Program-made: the position numbers and the translations under genes
The notes under the pieces: generated by a model
Databases searched by the model: none
The model's input: only the letters and a program-made list of their open reading frames with translations
What the model was told of the DNA's origin: nothing
NCBI RefSeq assembly: GCF_037038585.1
Contig: NC_092520.1
Span: 120,808,001-120,872,000 of the forward strand
Source of the DNA: Patagioenas fasciata
Lineage: Eukaryota; Chordata; Aves; Columbiformes; Columbidae
Direction: 5' to 3'
Length of the DNA stretch: 64,000 nucleotides
Shown here: piece by piece, positions 10,630-23,714 of the stretch
How the letters are laid out: each line of letters opens with the position of its first letter
How positions within the stretch are numbered: position 1 is the first letter of the stretch

Positions 10630-13600
10630 TAAGCATTAGACTAAGCTTAAATTTTCTGTCAGGAAAGTTTGTATCTGAGAAATATGTGTATCCTGATACA
10701 TATATTACATTCCAGAGCCTACAATAAAGGGTGAAGTTTGCCCTTGTCTGTGGAAAAAGGTGTATTCCAGGCAAATTTCACATGATTGCAGTTTTGAAAG
10801 GGTCAAATCACTGCTTTTCTACTGCCACGCATTGAATTAACTGGCTTTTGTGGTTTGAAATCAAATTCTTCCCATGGACTGGTGAAAAACGCTGTGAGTG
10901 TGGATTCCCCTGGATGGGAAAAGCTAATAAATCCCAGATTTTTAGCAAGGCAGTCCATATTTTTACAACATAGTCCTTTAATAATGCCAGGGAAGGTTAT
11001 TGGTCCATTAAGTCAGTGGAGCTGTATCTTCAGTTCTATTTTCTTTCTTTGGTTTAAACGGTGTCACCAACACTTCTTCTTTTTAAAATAAACACAGACC
11101 TTTTTATTAGCACCAAGTTTCTAGCTGGGGGAGAGGATGAGGGAGAGTTAAATTGAGTTTGCTTCATTAGAATGTTGTTTGCATAATTACTAAGATTATA
11201 CAGCTGTTACTATCTGCAGGTGTTAAATGCTGGGCAAGATTTTTGTGTCACTACTATGAAAATTTTAAAAAGAAAATTGTTAGTAGGAACACTGTGCACT
11301 TCTAATTATTTTCGGTAAGCTTCAGTTTCTGATTATTTTGGTCTACGTATGGGTTCACATGTTTGTAAAACTGAGTGTCACACAACCAAAATACTTCTTG
11401 TACTGTGATGCAGCAATCACAGCAGGAAAGCAAGGGATATTAATTCCCGCAATCTGCCCCTGAACATGACCTTTCTCTGCTGCTCTACACCCTTTGTAAA
11501 AAAGACTTCTAAACTATCACCTCAAGAGACTGTGACCTGGTTTGACTTCTCAGCATCCACAAGGCAGGTCACACTCCAGCAGAAGGCTCAGCGGGGGCCA
11601 TCTATTCACATTTGCTATTAGCCTGTGCAGTGCAGAAACCGAGCCCGACACGATTGGATGGTCTGCCTGTACGTCCATTTTTTCTTAGCAACTTCTGAAC
11701 AAACTGAGCAATTTCCACCAGACTGAGGCAGTAGTAGTCACAGGTGTATTTTGCAGATATTTCATCAGACAGGTGGTAAAGAAAATGAGAGAAATCCTAT
11801 TAATGATCCCACAGTTGAATGGCAAGAAGAGTTCAGCCATTATTTTTTTACATTTGGTAGCTTTGCCTTGATTTTCTCAGTCTCTTTCACACCCATAGCT
11901 TTAAAAAAAATATATTGTGCATATTCTTGCACAAAGCTGCTTCATGAACACTGTCATTCACTTTTCCAAGCCTCTCAAAGGCCATTTGTCTACCTATCTG
12001 TTCATTTTGGTTCAGCTAAGAGCCACTCACTGAATTATGCTGTCTTGCCTCCCCTGTGAGGCCAGTCTCAGGACTTCCCTCTCTGCCTGGTGTTTGTAAG
12101 CCCCCCTGCAACTCCAGGTCGGATGCTGATGACCACTGCTGTCTGAAGGAACACCATCACTCCTGCCTTCTGCCCTTTGCCAAACACCCCTGAGATGGAG
12201 CCCTTGCCTTCCCCAGGATGGCTCTCCTTAATGCTGGCCAGAAAACAAACTCTTTTCTTAATCAAAATGTAAAGAAATTAAAAGGGGTTACGGGTATTTC
12301 CACGGAAATGTTTGACTTCCAGAAAAAACATGAGACTTTCCCTGAAAGCTTGGCTCCGAGTATTGCTGTGTTTCATGGCAGCGCTGATGCAAATGTTTCT
12401 GCTTCTGCTATGGTTTGAGCACAAGCTAAGATCCATCACACAAGGCAGCCCAGTGCCCCATGTGAAGAAGTCTTCACACCCTGGCTTTGTGGTCATTGTC
12501 TAGAACCTGCCTTTTGATAGCAAAAAGCTGCATTTTGCTGTGAGAATGAGGCATTTTTCATGAAATAGTATGATTTAGCACAGCACAAGCTTTCCATCAA
12601 TAACAGCTTAGATATATATGTATATTTTTACACCAATTTCTTAGTTCCAAAACGTGTCCCTTGAGTCATTTTGAGGGAAAGGCATGTGGATGCACAGAAG
12701 CCCCAGGCAAACATTGACAGCTTCCAGCCTAGCCCAAAAACAGACCCCACTAACTGCAGCACTTCAGAACAGTTTGACCCACCACCTCATGCTTTATCAA
12801 GTAGATATCCAGAAAGGGGTTTTTTTAAGAGGCAGCACTGGCCTCATTTGACTGTATTTTGCTTACACTGTGGGTGGGATTCCTCCATCCAGGATTTTGG
12901 GTGATGCTGGGGCCATAGTGCCCCATAGCAAATCACAGGCTGGCTGCTCTGGGGAGATGAACTTTTCCCAGCACTGCTGGAGGAGCACACACTGCACTAG
13001 TGTGATGTGCAGATGCTGAGCTTCCCCTCTCCTCTTACTCCTGCTCTGTATCATGCCTAACTTACACTCCCTGACACTGATAAATTCCTCTCAAAAACAG
13101 GGTGATCTCTCTGGGGGCTGATCTATTCGCTGTGGTGTATTTTAGTCACAGCAAAAGCTGAGGAACAGAATATGTCTTCTCTAATGCTGCCAGACAAGCA
13201 TTTTGCATTTGATGAGGGGCAATTTATAATGGCTCTGGGCTGAGTCAAGAGCCAGCAAGTGTGGCAATCTGATTTCAGGCAGGGGAAGACTCAGGTAATG
13301 AAAGAGTGCCTTGTTGCTCCAAAGCTTCATGAAAATACCTATATACTTTCCAAGAAGAAGACCTTTGAGGTGGCTCATGCAGGATGCTGATGGTTACCCT
13401 GGCTCCTGCTCTTCACTCCCACACACAGCTGGCAGTAGTCCTGCTATCACAAGAGGCATTTGAGGGGGGAGTCACTCCAGACCCCGAGCCCACCCGGGAC
13501 ATCACCCTGATCCTCCTTCCAACACCTCAGCAAGAGATGGTACCAGCCTTCCATTCAGTTTTGCTTCCCTCACCTTCGGCAGTACCTCACAGGCATCTCC

Positions 13601-14147
13601 TCCCTGGCCCCAGAATAATCTGCCTCTAATATTTTATTTTACAAACTCTTCTCACTCCCACTGAAGTTAATGGGCTTACTGAATGAGTTAGAGGGAAGTA
13701 GCTCCTATAGCAGGAGCCCAGCCCCACAGGTGAACACGGGCTCTACAGGGTTTGGGTACCTGATGACTCTTTTGCTTAAACCAATTGGTTTTATATTGAG
13801 GCTTCAGAAAAAAACAGAAAAAAATAGCAATGCGTTAAGCCCACCCATTGTGTGTTTTGCATATCTCCATCTTCCTCTCAGGTTCTTCTCTCATTGCTGT
13901 TTCACAGTGTCAGAAATCAAGTTTATTGTCAGGACATGCCAAGTGGATGAGCCCAAATTTGAAGGGGAGACTGAAGTGGCTCCATAAGGGTTAAGAGGAA
14001 ATCACCCATTAGGTTCCTTAAGACAGTCTTAGGGCTATCTTAGCAACGGCCTTCAGTCTGGATACACTTGCTTTAGAACATGAGCAACACTCAGACTTTC
14101 CCATCATGAGCTCTTTAGAGGAATAAAAAAGTGCCTGGTGAATGCAC
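10630..14147. other. Unassigned non-coding sequence
   Basis: No recognised repeat or exon. Frames up to 105 codons (for example 13670-13987 plus) lack domains and splice context. Confidence 0.45.
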
Positions 14148-14420
14148 AGGGTTCTGGTGAGACCTCATACAGCACAGCACCCCACTTCTGATCAACCCCT
14201 TCACAATGAGGAACAGGAAAAGCTCAGACCCTGTGTGGGGCTGCCAGGAGGGCCAGTGATGGGGAGCATCCTGACAAGCAGAGAGCCTGGGTTGTTTATC
14301 CCACAGAGGAGAGATGGAGGGGGATGTGATTGCTTTCTTAGAAAAGCCTGCCAGAGGGCAGAAGAGCTCCTCACCCTAAAAGACAATGCTGGCACAAAGC
14401 TAAATGTCTATGAATAATTC
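14148..14420 (+). mobile_element. Old CR1 fragment
   Basis: Phrases of the CR1 polyprotein 3' part remain in order: CTGGTGAGACCTCAT at 14154, GAGCCTGGGTTGTTTA near 14283, GAGATGG...GATGTGATTGCT near 14310, and AAAAGACAATGCTGGCACAA near 14378. The copy is strongly diverged and lacks the 3' tail. Confidence 0.6.
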
Positions 14421-15340
14421 AGTATGGAAAGTCAATCGGATCAAGAGGGGGATTTGGCAACAGATTTCCCATAGGACAACACGGGAAATAGTATAGACTT
14501 CTTCTCAGCCAGAGCCAGCTGTGGTTATGAAAGCACAAGTGTGTCAGTGGGGTGAGCAGATGAGTGAGGTTAGGCAGGCAGGAAAAGCCAGGATTATGGA
14601 AAAATAAAAAATGAACAAGTTTTCAGGTGGAGAAGCCCTTCTTCAGCGGATTTTGTAGCTCCAGGAGTGCTCTGCACACCAAGGGGCTGAGATAAGCAGG
14701 ATAGTGCGCAGCTTTGCCCTCTCTCACTCTGTGCTGCGTGCCCCTACCAGTCTCAGCATGTTACGGGCTAATGATACCCTAGCAGTAAAGTGACTATAAT
14801 ACTTTTCTCTTCACACATGCTCTCTCACCTGGTTTAAAATGTAAAATCACCAAGGATGAAATTTGCAGCTATACAACTGTGGACATTTCTGATGTCCCAC
14901 GTTGAACACACACTTTATCCCATTTATATCCCCACCACTAGGCCAGCAAGACCCTTGACTACCCATTGTCTCCTGTGTGCAGTGCAGCATTTCTGCTCGC
15001 TTGTCACTCTGGTGTCTCAGCTTCTTTATCGTAGTATCTGCATATCTCTGCAGTGATATTCGGCTGCGTGCCAGGCACAGCTCTCACTAAGTGCAGAAGC
15101 TCTGCTATACCGCATGGAAAACAAAGCCCCTCTATAGCCTTTCTCCAAACTGAAAAGTATCCCTGAAAATCTCTGGAAGAGAATAAGGATGTAACTTGCT
15201 TCTAGTCTCAAATTGCTCACAGCTAATCTATGCACAGAGGGAAAAAATGTTCAGCTCCTCTGATATTTAATGTGAATTTCCTATCTATATAAACACAACA
15301 CAGACCTAGGTATTGAATAAATAAAGTGTGGGCAGGGCTA
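14421..15340. other. Unassigned non-coding sequence
   Basis: The left part could be decayed continuation of the CR1 fragment. Nothing else is recognised. Confidence 0.4.
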
Positions 15341-15418
15341 GTCATGATTTAATCCCACAAAATTATGTCATGATTAAATCACTAAATTATTAGTCATGAT
15401 TAAATCCTACTAAACTCC
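15341..15418. repeat. Tandem repeat, three 26-base units
   Basis: GTCATGATTTAATC / GTCATGATTAAATC begins at 15341, 15367 and 15393, exactly 26 bases apart, with diverged second halves. Only three units, direct and head to tail. Confidence 0.85.
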
Positions 15419-16375
15419 GTAGTGCAAGAACATTACTGAGACCAGCTAAAGCTTACCTTCTCCACCCTCAGATGTGCCTGTCCATCCCTGTCACCCACCT
15501 AAAGCTGCGTGCCAAGTATGGTGGTGCAGGGCCGAGGGGCTGCTACATGCACAGTTCCTGCAGTAACGCGCTCCTCCAGGTTTACAGCAAACTTCTGTCT
15601 CCTGACACCTTTATAAAAATAAACCACTCTCACTCTTACTCCCAAATGGAACTGTTCTTCTAAGGTGGTATATTTCATTTTTAAGTAATAGCCTGCGATG
15701 GCTTTTTCCAAGGGCCCTTTACTGCCTGGGAGTGGTTTTATTTGGTGGGTGAACAGTGACATCTGCTGGGAAAGTCCCCAGAAGGAGGACTGCGCACTCA
15801 GAGTGCCCAGCACCCCTGCACCCCTGTACCCCTGCACCCTTCCCTCCCCTCCTCTCTCCTGCCAGCAGGGGCAGATCAGGCTCTTCCATTGCCCCCCGGG
15901 CTCCTTACCTCCATGTCACTCATCCTGGATAGGTACAATTAAGCCTATATAATAATTTCTTGTCGGACTGTGTCAACAAGCAATTGATAAAACTCGCAAG
16001 AACTGTACCTATTTTTTAACGTTTTTTTTTTCAAGTGCCAAAGGTTGCGTGTGTTGTGGAGCATAGGACTGTGACACACAGTGGCATGCCGTCCATGTGT
16101 CTCACTGAACATTTCGGTTCTTCATCTCTCTCTCTCCCAAACAGCACTCCTCTCTGATGTCCCCAGTGCCTCCCCTTTTATTATCTTATATTTACAATAG
16201 GTCTTATTTGAAAGTGAAATGCCCTGGCAGAATTGCCAGCAGTAACTGGTGGCGAGGGCTGTGTTACTCCAGGCACTGGGATGCCTCTTCAACTGGACTG
16301 CAGCAGATGTCTGATGTCCCATATAAATAGCACCAAGTTACACTGATCAGCCTCTCTTTGAAATTCCCACCCGCA
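15419..16375. other. Unassigned non-coding sequence with a small C-rich repeat
   Basis: The only structure is an 8-base tandem repeat (CACCCCTG and variants) at 15811-15840, which gives four C-runs. No exon is seen. Confidence 0.5.
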
Positions 16376-16405
16376 CCACCCCCCCCCCCCACCCCTGCCC
16401 CCCCC
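16376..16405. repeat. Poly-C tract
   Basis: C-runs of 12, 4 and 8 bases separated by one or two bases. The minus strand is a G-quadruplex-type motif. An A-run of seven follows immediately. Confidence 0.85.
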
Positions 16406-16410
16406 AAAAA

Positions 16411-19400
16411 AAGAGCTTTATGTTAGGAAAAATACAATTTATTACTTCAAGAGAAGCACTGGGCCTGCAATGTGGCAAGCTGTGCGCTTTCTTGCTCTCT
16501 TTGAGGCCTTAGTGATACACTTCTCCAAAATATTATTATGAAGTTAAAATGTGTAAATGAAGGATGCAGACATCATATAGGACCTTCATTATGCTCAGTG
16601 GCCCTCTGACTGTATGGTGGTGATTAGGTGATTTTGCAAGTACTCTGTCTCTCCAGCACCAGAGGTATTCCTTGAACGTATCATTTCACTCTTCTGGCTC
16701 AGTTTTCCCACATTATTGATAACACAAGAGCTATCGTAACTTAAGCGTATCAGCTCATGCTAATAAATACGTACCTTTGAAAAAGAAAATGCTTATGGCC
16801 TGAGCCTGAGCCCAATGCACTGCTCCTTTTTGGCACAAAAATACGATGGTGCAAGAAACACTCATGTTCAACCAGAAGAAAAGGAAAATGTAGTGCACCT
16901 GAACAGGAACACATTGGGTACCAGTGGCTAAGCCTGAATTTGCCCTTAGCTCAAGCTGTCTTGGTCCTATCACAGAGCCCACATTGCCCAGCCCTTCCTC
17001 TCCAGAGCTCCCCCCACTCCCTGTACTCCCACCCAAAGGCTCAGTTTCCCCCATCACAACCCCAGCAGGGATTTCCAATCTGGAGCACTGACACCTCTGC
17101 CTCTCCTCCCTGAGAGCCCTGCTAAAATCACTCTGCTAAAATACTTCCAGGAATCATGTTTCTTTTCCTCTTCTGCTTGTGCTTGCTGCCCAAAGAAACA
17201 CTGTCCAAAATAAATACACTGTTCAAAGAGAAGAGAAGGCCTTACCAAGTGCATAACTCAGCAAGTAATTTATATACTTCCCTCTGCAAAATCAAATAAT
17301 GCCTTACAAAACTCAGGGTGTGAAGCTGGAGCTGTTCGCCAGACCATAAATCATGGGAGCAGAGGAAGAAATAATGGCAGATTGTGTGCATGTACCACAT
17401 GGGCCATTGCCACCCTGCAGCTTCCTCCCACACCTGAGCACGCTTGTCCTCAGCACCCGGGACAAAGATGGATGGCATCCCCTGGTCCCCAGGGGTTGAA
17501 GTGAGTGGCAGGTGATCCCTGACACCAAGGAGGAAGAAGCAGGCAATCCCCCATGGGTGTCCCACGGGAGGACTCAGGCAGCATGCTGCTACCTCACCTG
17601 GAGGAACACAGCCTTTCCCAGAATGCATATAGTTAATGTATCCCAAATTACACTCTATCCCGGTGCTGCTGTCTATCTCCTTCCCACGCTGTTTGGGTTC
17701 ATTGCATATGATGTTGCTCATGAGGTGCAGGCTCTGGTCTTGCAGAGGATACAGGCACAAATATAAATAAGAGTTTTCTGGGGATGGTAGCTCTGAATGA
17801 CTCTTCCCACCATAGCCCCCAAGTCTTGTGACTTAAAGATATGATCACATAAGACAACTTACCTTCTTGGTCTGTTTATGAAAATCTTTATGAAAATCCA
17901 AGCTAAAGAAAGACCCAGAGATGTCTCAAGAAAGCTGAGAAACATCCTCAGAGAAGCTACTGAGAAAGGTCGGCAGCAAGGTAAACACCACAAGATGGGG
18001 TGAAATGTTCAAAGCTAGGAAAAAGCAGATAGGAAGCAAGTGAGGAACCTTGGGAGAGGCAGAGAGATGGAGGGGAGAGGAAGACCTTGAATGCATTGGG
18101 GAAGAGAAAGACTGTGAAGAAATACTGAAATAGGGGCCAGCCTAAAAGATAATTTTTTATTTTCTTAACTTGACAGGTGGCTTTTCACCTGAAATTACAT
18201 GTGAAACTATAATCTTTAGCTGCTAAAAAATAATTTAAAAAGATCTGCCTTTCTGTTTGTGATTTGGAGAAGGAAATCCAAGATTCCAAATGAATCAAAG
18301 TAAAATGTTGCAAAAGATTTTTTGTAAAAAGACTTGATTTTCATATTACTCCTCTGTGACTCTTCCCACATAGCTGAGCACATCCATATGAATCACCAGT
18401 TTACTGAGAAGAGTAAACACGCAGCTCACAGCACTGAGAGGGAAAGCTGGGGCAGCCGGAGCCACAGCCTTGCTTGTTCTACACCACAGAGCTCAAGCTG
18501 CCATGGGGGGTATCAGGAAACCCTTCCACACCCATGCGGGAGGAGAAAATCTGATCAGAACTCACAAGGAAAAGACACCTGAATGAAGTGGTTAAGAAAG
18601 AACCTGTAAATATATGTTTTTGCACAGGCAAGCTAACTTCTCTTGCTGCGAAGCAATCACCATGCATCTGCTAGGCAAAAGCTGCAGTGTAAAGCAAGCA
18701 AAATGATTGCTAAAGAGCCCTGCACCAAGGAGGCTGAGTAACTGAGCCCCAAAGAACTGTGTATGCATGAGTTTGGGTATGCGTTCAAATTTAGCATACT
18801 GGTGATAACACTACTGCCAAGCAATCAAAATCTTGAAGTTAGCACCAAAAAAATGAGATTTGAAAAACAGCCTGGGGAGTCTTTTTGCTCTTTGTGCCAT
18901 TACTATATATACCTTCTTCGTGCTTTCAAGCTTTTCCCACGAGCTAGGCAGGGTCAACTCTCTTTTACACTGGAATGAGAGATATTCTGGTGTTTCCTTT
19001 CATTCTAACGGCTTTAGAAAGATTAAGCACTGTAAGCTGGTGACCAGAGAGTAAGGAATGGTGGGCTTTAGTCTTTCTTAGAGCAGGAATAACTTCACCA
19101 AAGAACTGAAGAGAAACAGAAGCAATGAACAGCCTTTTCTTGAAGGCAAGAAGAAAACCCAAAGCAACATCATGAGGAAAGCAAAGTGGAACAGTAAAAT
19201 GCTGCTTTTCTGAAACATGATGTGAAAAAAGGATTAAATGTTTCTCCTGTCATAATTAGCAGCTGTTGAAGAGATACCCCTGGCCAGCCTCTCCAGGCTA
19301 TGGTGTGAAAGGAGTGAACTCTAAGGATTTACATGAGGCAGCTTGTGCTATCTGTAGAATCCCTATTATGTCTACTTTTCAATACAGCTTGGTTATGTTC

Positions 19401-22400
19401 TATTTTATGTTCTGCTTCAGCATGTTTGAAGTCCAGAAACCAGGAATAGAAGTATATATGCTGGGATTGTAAAAGGCTCACTCTTTACTGTAAATTTCAG
19501 AGATAGTCTATTGCTGATATGCACTCAGGAGATTGCCTGGTTGAAGTGAAAGCTCAAAGCTTTTTTTCAAATTTGTGAGCATTATCTCTACTCACACTGA
19601 GACTCCTTACCCATCGTTCACCATACTAATACCTTGTCCCTTGAGTATTGTCCCTAATTGTACGTTGACGTGAGTCCCGCCAGTGACACCTTCATTGCTC
19701 CCAAGGGGTTGCATTCTCCCAGATCACCATGATAAATAATGCAAAACAAGCCTTGGAAGTACTGAAAGAAAGGCTTCCCAGCACACCCAGCTAGCACAGA
19801 CACAGCACAGGCATGGTGCTTCTGCGATCATCACAGCTACCAGCACCTTAGCATTGCCTCTCTCCATGTACTACACTCAGCACTACAGCCTTCTGAGATA
19901 CAGGGATTTTATCTTTCCCACCAGGAGAGGTTTGGTAATGAGCTGCAGTCTTACAGTGACTTACTCCCACGGCAACAACTGCTGTTAGAAATGGTAGCCC
20001 CTGCCTGAGCGGACTGGATAAAGGGAAACAAGGCAGGTAATGGCAAGGCACAGAGTCAAGCCTGGCTTGTGCACTAACAAGCTAATTTTCTCCCTCTCCT
20101 CTCTTCTGCAGCCTCCTTTCATAAGGGAACAGTCTGGCAGGGATGGCTTTCTTCTCTTCTTCAAAGTCCAGTTCTTCTGTTGTTGACATCCAAGCTGCTT
20201 TTTTTCCCCCTTAAACTATGAGGCCAACGTGCACAGAAAGTACTAAAGGAGTTGGCAAACACTCTCTGTTTTCTTCACCTAACTTCAGAAGAAACAGCAG
20301 GCACAAAGAGCTCTGTTGGTGTCAGCATCTAAGAGCTGATAACCTTCTGGGAGGGGAAAGGAAGGGAAAAGACCTCATTAAGGGTCACTCTGTTTGAATT
20401 TGACGGGTACAGGAAAGTGTCATTGATCGCTCCGCTACTATCAAGCACACACTTCAAACTCTCCCCAATGAACAGTGTAGATTCTTTCTTGAAATGAAAC
20501 AATAAATGCTTATGCATTTGTTTTGATTCTAGGAACTTCTAAGAAGACCAAATTTTTTTTAAAAAAAACCAACCACGAGTAGGCAGGCTCTCATTTTCCT
20601 TAGGCCTGGAAGATGGCATGGGTTCACCAAAGGACCAGAAAGAAGCAGGAGCATCAAGCAGTCCCCTCTGATCATATTTCTGCATCTTGTTTCTTCTGTC
20701 TCCAAGTAGTTCAGCTGGTGGATTCAACTTCCAGCACTCACAAGCAGATGGTACTTAGGTGGGAAAACATTCCTGTTGTAACAGCCTCTATGCTTTTCAA
20801 CAGCTTTCATAATATGTGATACAGAGTGACATGGAGCTGCATGGGGAAAAAGACTGCCAAGCTAAAGGCAAAAGCATAGGTGTGAGTTGTGGCTATCTGT
20901 ACATAATGAAACAACATGGGGGTGTTATCTTTTCTTCCACTCCCACTCAGGTGTCCAAGCGCAGCTTTATACGATATGTGTGGAGGTTCCCATGGCTTTC
21001 TGACCCTGGAACCATAGCTAGGTATAATTAATACATATCCTTGCCACAGGTGGGACAGAATAGAGAATCAACTGGCAGGTATTCTTAAAAAATAAGATCT
21101 TTAAAGTGCTTTTGCATTCAAGTAAAGAAATTTAAGCTCACAATAACTAAATAGGTTAAGAGCTTGCCTCTTATTAGTAGTGAGTGATCCCTTCTACAGT
21201 GAAATGTAAAAAAATCAAAATGCAGGAAGATTACATTTTGAGTTCACTATCAATGTGATAGAAATGAAAAATTCAGTCTATTAATTATATCATGCTTCTG
21301 GTGGACAAGACAATTACTTCATCTTAATTAAGCAATTTCTGTGTCTTTGACTAGAGCTATTTTTGGGATAAGTCCTTTTTAAAACTGTTAACCATTCACC
21401 GACAGTAGAAAGATGGTTTCTATTTCAGTAACAATCTCTCATCAGCAAAACAATGAGAAGGAATTGAATTATATTTGCTCAGTTCAATGCCATAAAATAA
21501 ATGCAGAAGAAAACATTTTAACAAAATTAACAACTTGGAATAAATTATGGTAAGTTTTCCTTCAGGAAATCCAATGAAGTCCAAAGTGAGTGTTAGATGA
21601 CACACTTGTGTAACATCATCTATTGATCCAAGACTTGAAAGAGGCTCCTATAGATCTTACATCTTGTGATGGGAATAAAGGTCAACTTTGAGTAGTATGT
21701 AACCAAAATATGTCACCTCTCTTTCCCTTTTTCACCCTGGAGTCCAGTAACAAGAGTTAGCTTGTTACATTTATTCCTGTTTGGATGTATAACTCACTGC
21801 AAAATCCATGACTTCCTATCAGTTTTGCAACTAATGCAACTAACATGTCTCTTTTAATGACTGCATGGATACTTTTACGGTGTACTTCAAGAAATATTGC
21901 TTTTATCAATCACAAAATAAAAGTGTTCCTTTAAAAATCTAAAAAAAATCCTTTGAGATCTTTTAAAAATATATTTGCATTGCTATAGTTAGAGCCCAGT
22001 CTTTCCTTGAAGGTGTATTTTTAACACCAGAAACCATGTCAACCAACTAATGACACAAGGTTCAGCTATCCCTGCTGGGTCTAAATGCTAAAACTTCTTA
22101 ACTAATACATTCAACATGTTTTTAAAACATTTTTTATATACATTTAGACAATCCTGAAGAAAAATCATATCACTAAAGCAACAAATAGTACTAGGAAATT
22201 CAGCAATGTTATAAATCATACTTCATTCTGGAGTCATGCTCCCCTAAGCTCCAATTCTTCAAATGTGGGAATCAAGCTAAGCACGAAATGGGTTCATGGG
22301 TTTAGCTCCAGTAAAAACATGAGGCTGAGGAGCATTACTAATAAATGTACAAATTGCTAGCTCCTTCCATGCTAAGATGATGCATTACCACAAGTATAAA

Positions 22401-23487
22401 ACAGAGAATATATATGAGATCACAATGGCAAGGAAAGTGCAACTGTTCTACTCGTGCCTTGTCATTCTAAATGATAATAATATCAGAGTGACAACAATAT
22501 GTTAGAAAGCAGTGCAGCTTTTTCAGGCCCGAATTCTTTTTTCCACTTCAAGGTCTAGTCATTCAGCATGTTACCTACCAGAAAGTGCTAATGAGAACTG
22601 TATTTGCCATCAATTAAAAGAAGATGAAAAAGGATATTGCGTTTAAGATTCATAGTGCAAAGATTTACCCCTCTCTTGACCTCATTCAGCAGTGGATCAC
22701 TTATTTAAGGATAACTAGTTCCAATCTAGTTTTGCAAACTCCTAGAATAGTTGTTATTCAAGATGCATGTAACATGTTCTGAAAATTGCTTTGTTTCAAT
22801 TAAAAGAAGAAATTCCACCAAGACTATAAAACTAGTCACCCTGAAAAAAAGTATCCCTGAAGTTTTGGCTCACTGAACCAAAATGACTCTGTTATGTTCC
22901 CAAACTTTGTTACCTCATCCGTTAAGGTAAGATAAATAATTTCTTTAAATTGTCAAATTATTTGAAAACACTAGAGTTCTGTTGGGAAAAAGGAATTTTC
23001 ACATATATCTTGCACACTGAATTGAGCTAATTGGAAAGATAAAATGGTTGGATTCAAGTGGGAAGGACCCACTGTGAGCTCTCACAAGTCCTGCTGGGGT
23101 ACAGCTGTGACATTTTGGACATCCCACAAGAAGTGACAATACTCAGATACCCAACACCCATCAGTTTTGGGGAGGAAACTGAGAAATACTTTCTTCCTGC
23201 TGTCCCTGTTTACTGGTATTCACAGCCTTGTGATTCCCAAGGAGACACTGAAATGCAGGTCAGGGCAGTTGTCAGTCCTCGAGGAAGTCTCCAGCACACA
23301 TGGGAGAAACCCTGTGGACAGACAGCACCATGCTGCACCCCTGAGCAGCAGCCCTGGAGGCCCTGGTGACATAAGAAATTGCAGGGCTGCTGTTTCATGA
23401 CTGCAAGCTAAAATCCTGAGAGTGCCTCTGGTCTCGAATGAGCCAGTTCTCCAGTTTAGCCCTGGCCTCTGATGATCTTCCATGCTA
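16411..23487. other. Unassigned non-coding sequence
   Basis: About 7 kb with no exon that I can support. Frames up to 172 codons (17242-17760 minus) have no recognisable domain. The segment 16678-16725 (CTTCTGGCTCAGTTTTCCC) resembles the MIR/L2 word CCTCAGTTTCCTCATCTG, but the match is too short to name with confidence. The part from about 21,050 to 23,000 is markedly AT-rich. Confidence 0.45.
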
Positions 23488-23714
23488 GATAAAATTACTA
23501 GGAAAAGGTTCTTCCCCCAGAGGGTGGTGGAGCACTGGAACAGGCTCCCCAGGGAAGTGTCACAGCCCCAAGCCTGACAGTGTTCAAGATGAGAATGGAC
23601 AACACCCTCAGACACATGGTGTGAATTCTGGGGTTGTGCTATGCAGGGACAGGAGTTGGATTTGATGATTCTTGTGGGTCCCTTCCAGCTCAGGACATTC
23701 TATGATTCTATAAA
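23488..23714 (+). mobile_element. CR1 LINE 3' end
   Basis: This 5'-truncated CR1 starts in the FFPQRVVEHWNRLP-type segment (CTTCCCCCAGAGGGTGG near 23511) and runs through the 3' UTR. It ends with CATTCTATGATTCTAT at about 23695-23712. It belongs to a different subfamily from the copies at 607 and 25155, because the tail unit is ATTCTATG rather than ACTGTGAT. Confidence 0.9.

Noticed and set aside
15341-15418. CRISPR-like repeat array
   Set aside because: Units are directly adjacent with no spacers, only three copies, in vertebrate DNA.
17242-17760. 172-codon minus-strand frame
   Set aside because: No domain recognised and no promoter or splice signals; length is within chance for this composition and window size.
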